Shown here: piece after piece, positions 25,633 to 36,190 of the stretch
Layout of the letters: every line of letters starts with the position of its first letter
How positions within the stretch are numbered: the first letter of the stretch is position 1
NCBI GenBank assembly: GCA_038501785.1
Contig: JBAMJR010000040.1
Coordinates: 7,060,001 to 7,124,000, forward strand
Length of the DNA stretch: 64,000 nt
Direction of reading: 5' to 3'
DNA from: Myoxocephalus aenaeus
Lineage: Eukaryota > Chordata > Actinopteri > Perciformes > Cottidae
The notes under the pieces: model-generated
Seen by the model: the letters and a program-made list of their open reading frames with translations, nothing else
Databases searched by the model: none
Told to the model about the DNA's origin: nothing
Program-made: the position numbers and the translations under genes

Positions 25633-26264
25633 ATTAAAGCTACTCGTAGCTGTGAGCGGGTCCTCGCTTCCGGCACGTTTGGGGTAGCTGGCGGGTCGCC
25701 GACTTGCCCCGGAAGGAAACCGGCCAAACCCATGCATTGTCTCAACAAGTGCAGGGAACAGCAATTAATTTTGTACAGTTAAATCCTGGCAGCGCAGTAG
25801 AGCTACTTACCTTTCAGCGTCACTGGCTTCCGTCAGGGTGCCAAGTTACACGGGCGAAATGCATGCTGGGAAAGACTGTCTCAGCGTTGGGCGGCGAACA
25901 GCTGTTTGTGTGGCGTGTCTTTCGGTCTGTCTCTTCCTGTTTTGTTTTGTTCGCGAGCGCTACCCAGAATGCAATTGGGCGCTGTCATTTTTATTTAAAT
26001 CCGATGCTGTTTGGCTGATTTTTTTTGGCCAGTAGGTGGCGCTACGACAATGTGAACATATACTGTCCATCATGTTTCTGTACGTGAAGAGTACACCAGG
26101 TGATTTAACTTGCATGTCAATCGGATGCAGTTTGGTAGATTTAGTTTGGCCAGTAGGTGGCGCTAGTAGGTTACTATGAATATATAAGTATCTTATATTT
26201 AAGCAATAAGGTACCATGTGATTTACTGTTCAGGCTGTTTGAAAGCAGGCTGGAGGATGACACA

Positions 26265-26322
<58 letters not shown>

Positions 26323-26452
26323 CTGTCTCTATGTGAAGTATAGAGCAGATCATGTAAATCAGATGCTGTTTGGTAGATTTAGTTTGGCCAGTAGGTGGCG
26401 CTATGACAATGTGAACATTGGCCATGTACACGTCCTCAGGCACGGACCAGCA
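25633..26452 (+). repeat. Array unit 6, truncated
   Basis: Only the first ~820 bp remain. The unit stops inside the segment after the last forward CTCF-like motif and passes directly into hairpin modules. The reverse-oriented motif and the whole 3' half are missing. The CA tract is the longest of the array (about 26268-26320). Confidence 0.92.
25855..26401. promoter_or_regulatory. CTCF-like and ZNF143-like motif cluster, truncated unit 6
   Basis: Forward CTCF cores are at 26029-26042, 26150-26163 and 26388-26401. The reverse core is lost with the truncation. ZNF143-like sites are at 25855-25873 (minus) and 25961-25978 (plus). Confidence 0.6.
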
Positions 26453-26775
26453 TCCCGGCAATTTCAATAGGGTCCTCTCGGGACTGACGTTGTCAGTCGC
26501 TCGGACCCTAATAAGAATCACATCAATTTCAATAGGGTCCTACTCGGACTGACTACGTCAGTCGCTCGGACCCTAATAAGAATCACATCAATTTCAATAG
26601 GGTCCTACTCGGACTGACTACGTCAGTCGCTCGGACCCTAATAAGAATCCCGGCAATTTCAATAGGGTCCTCTCGGGACTGACGTTGTCAGTCGCTCGGA
26701 CCCTAATAATAAGAATCCCAGCAATTTCAATAGGGTCCTCTCGGGACTGACGTTGTCAGTCGCTCGGACCCTAAT
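26453..26775 (+). repeat. Five tandem ~62-68 bp hairpin modules at the array end
   Basis: Five copies of a module, starting near 26455, 26518, 26583, 26648 and 26716, each contain caatttcaatagggtcc and a nested palindrome. The inner stem is GACTGAC/GTCAGTC with a 3-nt loop (gtt or tac). The outer stem is GGGTCC/GGACCC. Each ends CCCTAAT. The module is the 3' end of units 3-5, multiplied. Modules 2 and 3 are a distinct subtype (cacatc prefix, tactcgg). Confidence 0.93.
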
Positions 26776-26845
26776 TAAAAACATACAAAACTTGACCAAC
26801 CTGCAACGACCACGAAGTGTGAACATGTGTTTGTATGTTTTGTGT

Positions 26846-26921
<76 letters not shown>

Positions 26922-27929
26922 TGTGTGTGAAAATATTTAGCGTTCGCAAAACCGGCGGAAAGTTCTGTCTGTGTTTTTTGTGGAAGACACAGAACATCAT
27001 GTGTTTCAGTCCCACTGTTCTCCACAGTTTCAACATGTCTGTTCTTTACTCGCCTGACTCTCTGCATCTGAACAACACATGCGAGTCAAAATAAATAAAT
27101 AAAACATGAAATGATCTGCCTGGCAATAATCACGCTATTTCTCAGTTGTCTTACTTCCTGTCTGAAGGCCTCCCCCGTTATTCAACACAGGGCTCTGTGC
27201 ATGCGGTAGGCCTCATCAGCTCCAATATTGGTCACACTCAATATACTTTAAAAACACCTTGAACCACTCTTTTGGGATAATTGGTTTAATTGCAGAGTTT
27301 AAACGAGGAGGCTGGATGGTGAACACGAGCCGATCGCTTTAATTGCCACACTGGTGAATTAAAAAAAGGAAGCAAAAAAAAAGAAAAAACAAGGTGGAGC
27401 GGATTGTAAACCCCTGCCAGTCCGTGCGTTTGTGATGGCTGGATCCCGGCGGGAAACCTTTCTGGGTCACAGTTTTCACGGAGGTGTGCAGAAAAACAAA
27501 TAAGGTACACAGTAGAGGAATCCCAGAGGGACGGAGCTCTGTGGGAAGAGAGGGCTCAGCTCCAACAGGCAGCGTCGGTTGGCCATATAGGTTAATGTGC
27601 CACAGTGGGACCGCGGCTCGCTTTACCCCAGATAGCCTCGGCCTTCCTCGCTGGGCTAATTCCACATGGACGGCTTCGGTTTGGCGTGTTGCCTTTCTGG
27701 CACAGCACATGCTTGTTGACAGCAGTGATGCTCTAACTACATTTGCCTGCTGTACTTTGTGTATTTTTTTTTACATTTTCATGTACGTAGAGACGTGAGG
27801 CTGAAAGACTCTTATCTTGACCGGAATTTAGAATTCTAGGAGCCTGCCAGTGTAAGGTATGTTTTTTTTTGTAAAGATAAAATATGACCAAAAATAGAAC
27901 ATTCATATTAGCCTGAAACAAAAAAATCG
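26776..27929. other. Intronic DNA right of the array
   Basis: Apart from the GT tract this is unique-looking, moderately AT-rich sequence. No exon or repeat was recognised. Confidence 0.6.
26847..26916. repeat. (GT)n microsatellite
   Basis: About 35 GT repeats, 70 bp beyond the end of the array. Confidence 0.95.
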
Positions 27930-28165
27930 GAATTTATCGTTCGATTTTCAAATTTACATCGATCCTTGAAAATCATGTGACGAACGCGTCCGTAAAAAAA
28001 TATCCCCAAAAAACTCAATTTAAGCTTCATATAGTGATAAATCATCACAATAACTATAGCATACATGTCTCATTTGAAATCTTGAACTGAAATGCAGGCT
28101 GTGTACAGGGAGGACTAGAGCGGCTGTACTGTAAGTAGAGGTTGTAAAAAGGTAAATAGTTTCAG
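27930..28165. repeat. Dispersed repeat family A, copy 1 (diverged)
   Basis: Shares with 29825-30165 the blocks gtgacgaacgcgtccgt / gtgacaaacgcttccgt, tcctcaaaaaaca-like, tgtctcattt and ctgaa-tgcaggctg. The shared order supports common descent. No coding content was seen. Confidence 0.5.
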
Positions 28166-29004
28166 GCTCCAAATCTCAGCTGGATTGGAGTCAGATACCG
28201 GGTTTGTAATTGTTGCAGTCTTCCACCCTCCAATTTCTCTCCTGAGATGTGCATGGCATCTAATTTAATATCGTATAAGGCTCTTTTATTTAGCCTTTAT
28301 CTGGCAAAGAGCATATCATTCACGTGCAATTCTGCCTTAAAGTAATAGTACAGTCACATCTAGTAATAATAATATATGTGTATCTTGTCTGGAAACGACT
28401 CGTTACATCTCGAGAGGTTTGGATAGGTATTTTATGGACTCGCTGTCAGCCCCAAATCATCCAGATCGAATGCGGATGCGTGTTGTGTCATCCACATCTG
28501 CTGCTTTTTTGGCCTCCGTTGACCAAAATGTGGGCAAACGTCTGCAGATCTGCACGTTCGTCCTCACGCCCTCTCTCTGCGTAACACGAGCCAGATGATG
28601 CTCTTTAAAGCGTGCCGTCCATCTGAGCGCTGCAGACTGTAATCTGTGTAATCTGAACTAAAGCCTTCCCTGACAGCTTTAATCCAATAACAACAGGAAC
28701 GCGGCAGGGACTCACCCCAATATGGCTGAGCCTGTGAGATACTGGTGGTCAAAGTGAGCAGGATGTGCCGACGCACGTGCTCCGAATGCACACGTACGTG
28801 CACGCGGCCGCTCGCACATCGCAGGAGTGCGACGGCTTATTAAACACAATTTAACGGAATTGTGAGTGCGAGACTGACTCTTGTTGTTTGCTGGCTCACA
28901 AAATGACGATATCCTTTTTCGTAATTAAACATGTCAAGTCTACGCCGCATCAATTAGCTGGGAGGTTGTCAGCTGTACGTCTGCCTGCCATACTTCACCA
29001 TGTC

Positions 29005-29007
<3 letters not shown>

Positions 29008-29040
<33 letters not shown>
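29008..29040. repeat. (GT)n microsatellite
   Basis: Perfect GT run. Confidence 0.95.
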
Positions 29041-29043
<3 letters not shown>

Positions 29044-29246
29044 ATGAGTATGAAGTTATAGCATCGCTCGGTTGAGAAAGCGGATTACGAGGTTCAGAGT
29101 GCAACGCATGTATGTGGGCTTCTCACTCACTGATTAATCTGGTAAAATTCATATTGGCTGGTTCATTATGGACCCATTATCCCTGCTGGAGAATCATGTT
29201 TAAGATACATAAAGGAAAAACTAAACTTAAACTAAACTTTCAACTC

Positions 29247-29267
29247 TTTTTTTTTTTTTTTTTTTTT
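29247..29267. repeat. poly(T) tract
   Basis: About 21 T residues; no element assigned. Confidence 0.9.
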
Positions 29268-29824
29268 ACAATATTAGCTGTTTACTGCAAAGTGTGCATG
29301 TGAGCATGTTTCCACCCCCACACACTCTAATGTGAAGCCAAACTGTGTCTTCGAGCTTCAACTCGTCTCACAGCTTATGGTCAGCAGCTACAGCAGGAAA
29401 ACCCAAACACAGCCAGGGACGGGCTTCTATAGAGACACTGAACAAAACACCCCTGGTGTTCGCACATGCGCGCATTAATAATTATAACGGACACAAATAC
29501 ACGAGAATGCGCAAACACACATGCACGCGTGTGTTCATGTCTGTCGTGCACAAGCATATAGACAAACACGGCGTAAAACGCCCATCAGTAAATGATTACG
29601 TTGGATGCTGCAGCGGGCTGCAGAGAGGACGACGAGGTTTGCGTAAAGGGAAGAGGTCACTGGTCGGGCAGCTGGAGAAGGAACGCTTTGGACGTTGAGC
29701 GAGTTCTGCTCCCTCTGAGCAGATTGTTTGGTGGACTCATAAATAATATTTGACGGCGACACCAGCGTAGCTTAGGGTTTAGTGAATTGTTGCACCACTT
29801 AACCACGTCTAAATCCAGCCGTTG

Positions 29825-30720
29825 TCGACGGATTTTCATCAGATTTTCCTCTTTACGACCGTCCTTGAACACGTCACGTGACAAACGCTTCCGTCAGAAA
29901 AACTAAGCCTACAATTGTGACGTTTCCTCAAAAAACATTTGACTCTACGTGTCTCATTTAGTGTCTCGTACTGATTAAACCTTTTGCTCTCACCAGATCC
30001 TGTAAAAAGCATAAACCTCTGCGCTCCTCAACACAAGGAGGAATTGACTCGCCTGAGACCAACAGTCACGTGACACAAATTCTGGGAAACTTCAACTGAA
30101 CTGCAGGCTGCTGAACACAGGAGACACATGTGAATATTTCAATGTATTTCAGGCTGCACAACCAGCTGAGCTCCCAGTAGAGTAGACAACTCTGACAACT
30201 GAACACTTTACTTCACTTTACTTTATCACTCACCTGGTGCAATATTATTACGTATATTACGTGTATTTACGTGCAATACGTTTAAGTACTTTCTATTCAG
30301 TCTGTATATTAATATTCTTCTCTACTGTTTTACTGCTTATATTTATGTATATTACTTGTTTCTATTGTATTATTGTATTATTCTTTTATTCACTTGTGAG
30401 CAAGGCTGCTGTAATCCTGTAATTTCCCCATCTTATATATATTATATAGAGCCTCATTTTTTACCCAACATTGATAACACTTGTGGGCACTTGGAACAAT
30501 GTTGGAAATATAGATTCCATTGTTTGCCAGTTATTGAACAAGAAATTATCAAAGAAATTCAACGTTCTACTAAAATACTTCTGTGCAGTATAACACAGTT
30601 ACAGTTACAGTGTTTGTTCTCTCTACCTCTAGCCATTTCCATGGAGGTGCAGGACAACAACAAAAAAACGCCCCGAAACTGCTTGGGGTTGGTTCAGAGG
30701 GTTAAACTTGGTGCAGTATC
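29825..30720. repeat. Dispersed repeat family A, copy 2, with a possible internal insertion
   Basis: The left part matches copies 1 and 3 (cagatcctgtaaaa, ctgaactgcagg). The right part (30630-30710) matches copy 3: tccatggaggtgcaggac and gaaactgcttggggtt. Between them, about 30180-30435 is AT-rich and ends gctgctgtaatcctgtaatt-tcccc, resembling the 3' tail of fish non-LTR elements (from memory). Confidence 0.45.
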
Positions 30721-31469
30721 CCTGCTTCTGCTCAGCGCCAACTCTGAAATCTCTTTCGGACTACTAGTGAGTTTCTGAGGTAAAAAAAACAAAAAGGTCA
30801 CTATAGGTCAGACTCGCATGGCTTAAGACTAAGCAGCCACAAGCTCTAAAACGCTCCAAATCCATGACAAGCTGACACTCTCGTAAGCCTATAGCAGCCA
30901 TTAATCCATGTCGTGAAGTGCTGGAGTTAACAATGAACACCACTGTGCAGTAGATGTACTTCACAGCCACCATTCATGCCGTCCTGTTGGATCGGAAAAA
31001 ATCCACGATTGAGAACCCCCGATAATATGGGGAAGATTTCACAGCACGGTGAACACCGCGTGATTCAGCCCGAGGCGGAAAATCTCACAAGATTGAAGCA
31101 TATGGTGAAGTGTGAGAGCTGTAGTCATTAAAATGCCCCAAGGTATGTCACATTTTGCTGCGTCATCATGCATCAAAATGTCTCAAGGGGTGCGGGTGAA
31201 AACTGCACCTCATCAAGAAGTGTTTCCCTCAATGGGCTGTGTTCTAGACAGCGCTTGACAGCAATTCACCCGGCGTGTATCCATCACAGCACTGCCAGAC
31301 GGAATCCATCTCCACAAGTCCTTTGGTCTCTCACTGAGTCATAAAAAACTTTGGTTTCATGGAGACGCCGGAGAAATGATCCGTGTGGCCTGAGATGTTT
31401 AAGCTTTCGGGTTCTCTCCCCTGCTCTACAAGAAACAACGTCAATAAATACCGGGCCCACCGAGATACG

Positions 31470-31960
31470 TGTCGGCTTCTGAGGCGGAAGTTAAAAGCGT
31501 TGGTTTTGGCGGTCCCTGTGGACAAAAGCGGTAGCGTTTCCACGCACCAGTTCCTCGCAGTAACTTTAGGGACCTTATTTTGTAGGTAAATGACTGTGTG
31601 CAGGGTGAAAGCAGTCACAAGCGGTGACTTACTCGCAGAGAGCGGTGCATGTTGTTCTTTCAGGGATATTGCTTTGGTTGTGCAGGTCAGCTCCCATCAG
31701 CATCGTTTTCTAGAAGCGGCCGGCAGCTGTTTTAAGCAACAACAACAAAAAAGCACTACCTGTCCAGACAGACAACGATGGCAACTAGCTGGTGTGTACT
31801 GCGAAAACATTTAGCAGCTGAAGAGACGGATATTTCCCCCAGGAGTTGTCGGAAAAAAAAACGAAAAAGGAGCTAAAAGTAGAGTGAGTGGACTTAACAT
31901 TCGACTCCAAATGAATGCTAACGCTGCTTCCTGTCTGCTGGATGTGATGTGATGTGAGCA
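31470..31960. repeat. Dispersed repeat family B, copy 1
   Basis: The segment ctgtggacaaaagcggtagc recurs in diverged form at ~55355 (ctgtggacaaaggtggtagt), with similar flanks. The part reading tttagcagctgaagagacgg then atatttcccccaggagttg is recalled from many teleost sequences. No open frame of note. Confidence 0.5.
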
Positions 31961-32758
31961 GGCATCTGTTTGCAAAACGGTTTCGCCACGACGCCTTTCC
32001 GAAGCGATAATATGCCTTGTGTTGCATTTACAGCTTATTCCCAAACAAAATCAATGAATACCTCTTCAACAATGCTACAGATTCATGTAACATATGTCAC
32101 TTTCCTCACAGATTCAGTCAGTACAATGGGGACCCAGCACGGCACCATATTTTGCAAACCAAGATTCTGAAAGATGGCCGCCTTAAGCTGCTGAAGGTAT
32201 CATGAGTGTTTTTCCACAAAGTGTAGTCTTTGGCTTCAGCTCAATGTCAACGGTGCACACAACAGAATTTCAAGCTTGGCGATTGGATCTTATCTCAACT
32301 AAAAGCGCTGCTCACAATTCTATCTACACATCCCTGTGCCTTTTTTTTTTTTGGACGACCCAGCCATTCACGAACATAGTAGCTCATCTTTTGCACCGAT
32401 GATTCAACCGGGACAGATTCAAGCCAACTGGAAGTGCTCCAACTAGTCGCAGACAACAATTGCTGAAATGAACAACGCTTTTGCTTCCGGTATCCTAAAT
32501 AGTTGAAATAGCTTCCATGCTCAATATGCTGTTCGCAAATGTATACTAGCTGGCATGAGAGGTTGTCTATCGGTCACTGTCTGGTCACCTTGGCTGTGAC
32601 AAATATTAAGGAAGTATAGGTGTGTATAGGTGTGTCAGCCGCCTGGAAGACACAATACAAAATGCCACAGGAATAGACTGCAATCCTGGCCAGCAGTGAT
32701 CAACACTGATAAATATTAATAAACACAATTATGCTCGGAGAAAAATAGAGACGAAGTG

Positions 32759-32803
<45 letters not shown>

Positions 32804-34104
32804 AAAAGAGTCTTCTTGCACTATGTTATTGCAGCCAATTGTCCCACTGACATCCACCTTGTGGTGCTGCAGACAATGCAGAAACAACACACACACACAC
32901 ACACTTCTTATTATCAGCCCATTTTCCTCTGTTGTTTCCTCCCCCTCCTCTTCTTTGGAGGCCAGGATAAGGTGGACACACACACACACACACTCACACA
33001 CAAATGAGCACTCGGTGAAGTATACAGAGAGACCCAGAAAGAGGGAGATAAAGTGAGTCCTAAACACACACACGCGCAAACACACACAGAGGATAGTATC
33101 TCCTTCTCTCTGTCTGAATCGGCCTCATTAGTCATGCCGAGGCCGTAGCGTTGCCGGGTCGGCCCGCTCACAGAGCTGTGGAGCTGGACGGCAGCCCGCA
33201 GCCGGCGAAGGTCACCCACCACTCAGTTTAACTCCCAGGAGGCCGATGGCGGGCCTCTTCCTGATAATGAGTGGAACATAAAGACGCACAGGGAGCGAGA
33301 GCCTGCACCCATGACGGCGGGAGAAGCGGCTCACCCGCAGCCGAGAGGAGGACTCGGGAGGACGCATGGAGACGCAGACCCCGCTGTGGCCGGAGTAATC
33401 TGAGGGTGAGATCTACCGAGAACATAATGTGCAACAGAAGTTTCGCTAAAAAATAGAAAGGACAAAATATGATATATTATACATCTAAGTTCAGCATCTA
33501 GGTCTGACATTCGGACTAATATTAATGTTCACATTGTTTTGTATGTGCAGACTCTTACTGTACTGGCTGGACTACAGTTAAGGCCTTTGTACACCTCAGA
33601 AAAAAAAACATGGTAAAAATATCTTAGATCCTAGATCGTAGGTCCTAGATAGCAATTTTTTTGAATAAATTCTATAAATAAAGTTTTTGAGAACTCTGAC
33701 GAAGAAACACCCAGAGCGTAGTTCATTAGGCTCTTCGAGTGTCACCATTGTACAATCTGACATGCCTCCAACGGATATTTTGACATCAATTGACGTCGTG
33801 GCGGAGATGTTATTAGACGTCGTGCACAGTGTGACATGAGCTGCACTGTCGTCGAAAGGGTTCTTTGTTCAGTGCAATGTTTTGTTTTGCTTTTTCCCCT
33901 GCTACCTTAACAAGTACATTTAATATTAAAAAGATAAACCAATAAGTCAGCTTCAGAGGGGGGCAGAGGCGTATTTGGCCACCTGACGACAAAGAGCATC
34001 AACAATTAGCATAGAATCTGTCAACGAGATACGATTTCCAAACTGACCGACAGCAGGTGGACACCTGTCCAAACAATTGTCATGATTAGCGAGTCAATTA
34101 TTGA
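31961..34104. other. Intronic DNA with short tracts
   Basis: Contains the GA run and small CA tracts. 33130-33410 is GC-rich with CpGs and mildly codon-like minus-strand wobble positions, but no convincing exon boundaries. Confidence 0.5.
32762..32801. repeat. (GA)n microsatellite
   Basis: Perfect GA run of about 20 units. Confidence 0.95.
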
Positions 34105-34250
34105 GTTATGGCCCCAAAAAACTTGTTGCGTACTTAAGTCCAAGTTTGTGCCAAATTAAAACAAATTCCTTGACCTTTGACCACCAAATGACGGACGGAC
34201 GACAAATAATGCCGACGCGTCCACGACGGCCTTGATCGCAGAAGGAGTTT
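34105..34250. repeat. Fragment of a dispersed teleost-type repeat
   Basis: It contains gtccaagtttgtgccaaatt and tgacggacggacgac followed by aataatgcc. From memory, this signature recurs in many fish non-coding sequences. The boundaries are uncertain. Confidence 0.45.
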
Positions 34251-35744
34251 AGTGCGGCGAGGTGGTTGTCATAATTATTTTTATTTTTTTAATAGAGGTG
34301 CCGACAGATGTGTTTTCACATTGACGAGGGGAGTCTGATTTTATTTTCAAGTTGTTTGTTCATCCAGCTAAACTTACCGAGATGAACACCAGGCTGTTGC
34401 TGGGTTTTCACTGTCCACTCTACACCCGAGGCCCGAAGTTAGAAGGAGGCGCTCATTCATATCGCTTATATCACTGGAAGAAAGGAAGTCAGGCTGATCC
34501 CAACATATGCATGACTTATACATACAGTATGACTCGGGTTCTTATGTTTAATGGCCACAACTTAGGCTGGATGCCTTACAGCTCATGAAGGAAGGAGGGC
34601 TTTCCTGCTGACAGTGGGGCCATTGTCCACATGCCTGCCCACATCTCTGTCCGTGTCTCTTGCATTATCCCGTTGCTCGTCTATATTTCCCCTCAATCAC
34701 AGCGTCTCTATCCATTTTCTCCTCACACAATGCAAATGCAGACTAAAATGTCCCACTTGCTGGCCATGGAGGTAGGTTTCATGGGAGTTCCAGTCTGTGG
34801 GTTCAAAATATACTTAAACAGCAGGGCTGAATCTCAAATTAAATCACCGGTGACATTGTAGAGACCCTTATGGACTGAACAAATGACTTTCCCCCCAATA
34901 TGAGAATTATACTACCTGAGCCCTCGGAGAGAGATTGCTATTAGACTTGGACTGATCTCAAGTCAATTTGAGATGGGGTGTGGAACTGTGACCATAAAGC
35001 CCCTCCTTTTAGTAGCTATAAACCTGATGCGAGTAGTCGATGATAACCCGCAGCCTGAGGGAAGTGAAAGTTCTATAATCATTTGAAAGAAAGGTGAAAA
35101 CTCTGACATCCTTTGGCAATACTAAAAAGCTTACATTAATCTTCAAAGAGCACGTTTCTTACAAAGGTTTTCCTCAAGTGAAGTGAAGTTGACTTGAGTG
35201 TTGACTGAGTCGACCCGACCTCGTCTCTCACAGCGGCCCACAGCGTGAAAGTTTCCACGTGACACTGGCGCAGAGGCAGAGGCCCCGTCAACACTCTCGT
35301 CAGGAGAAAAAAAAACGCTGAACAGGCCCGTGTGCGACGAGATGATGAATCCATCACGGCGGCGTCCCAGAGCGAGCTCGGCTGACACGACCTTGATCGA
35401 TCGGCAGGCGGAACGACAGATGGCCATAAAGGACGATCATGTAACTGTACGGCCATTAGCATAATCGCATGCAGATACAGTACACTTTATACTACAAGGC
35501 CACATGGCGCTCGCACTGCACCGGTGGGCCTGCGACCGAGGTGTTATTGTCTTGTAAGCGGGGCATTTCATTAGAAGATACAGCACGCAAAGAACTTCCT
35601 GGATGTGATTCCGTTACTTAAAAAATAAATACATGTCACCGCCAGCTGAATACAGAGAGTGACTTTCTTTCTTCATTTAACAAGAAAAACATGGCTGACA
35701 TAAACGTGGCCAAGTCCTAGCTTCAAAATAATAATGTTCACTCA

Positions 35745-36190
35745 AAATCACTTTCGTCAATATGTTGTATTTCACAAGTTCACGAACCAGATCCTGTAAA
35801 AAAAAAAAGAGTGACAGTCGACTGTCAAGAAGAAGTCAGTGAATCTCCGACTGAACTGCAGGTCATTTACACGGAGCAGAGAGGAGAGGACCAGAGAATT
35901 GGTCAAATGGAATTTCTTTTCAAATATTGGTAACCCTAGCGGGCCCTTGGAAAAATGTTGCACACGTTTCAATTTGTTTCCAATTTTTGTAAAATAAAAT
36001 ACTAATGAAATTCAACTTTTCATTATTCTTGGCTATCACTGTGTTACACTGCACAAAAGACATTTTGTGGGCTCCCTCCCTCTCTTCTTTTAGCCGTGAT
36101 TGCTGTTTCCGTCGAGGTGCAGGACTTATATTTATAGGAGTAAAAAAACACCCTGAAACTGCTTGGGGTTCACAGGGTTAATGGAATAGC
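35745..36190. repeat. Dispersed repeat family A, copy 3
   Basis: Contains accagatcctgtaaaa, ctgaactgcaggtc, tccgtcgaggtgcaggac and gaaactgcttggggtt in the same order as copy 2, so this is a ~440-bp diverged copy without the AT-rich insertion. Confidence 0.55.

Larger units (their letters stand above)
16731..26775 (+). repeat. Tandem array of six ~1.8-kb units plus a terminal hairpin array
   Basis: The sequence starting attaaagctactcgtagctg recurs at 16731, 18476, 20283, 22039, 23831 and 25633. This defines five full units of 1745, 1807, 1756, 1792 and 1802 bp and a truncated sixth, all in one orientation and very similar by eye. Each unit begins with a short palindrome (agctac-tc-gtagct). 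Units 3-5 end with a nested palindrome that finishes ...GGACCCTAAT. The unit resembles, from memory, an abundant teleost non-autonomous element. The end hairpin followed by CTAA|T is reminiscent of a Helitron 3' end, but the class is not proven. Confidence 0.95.

Noticed and set aside
26453..26775. CRISPR-like pattern of ~62-68 bp units
   Set aside because: There are no unique spacers; the whole unit repeats, the DNA is vertebrate, and the module equals the end of the adjacent transposon units.
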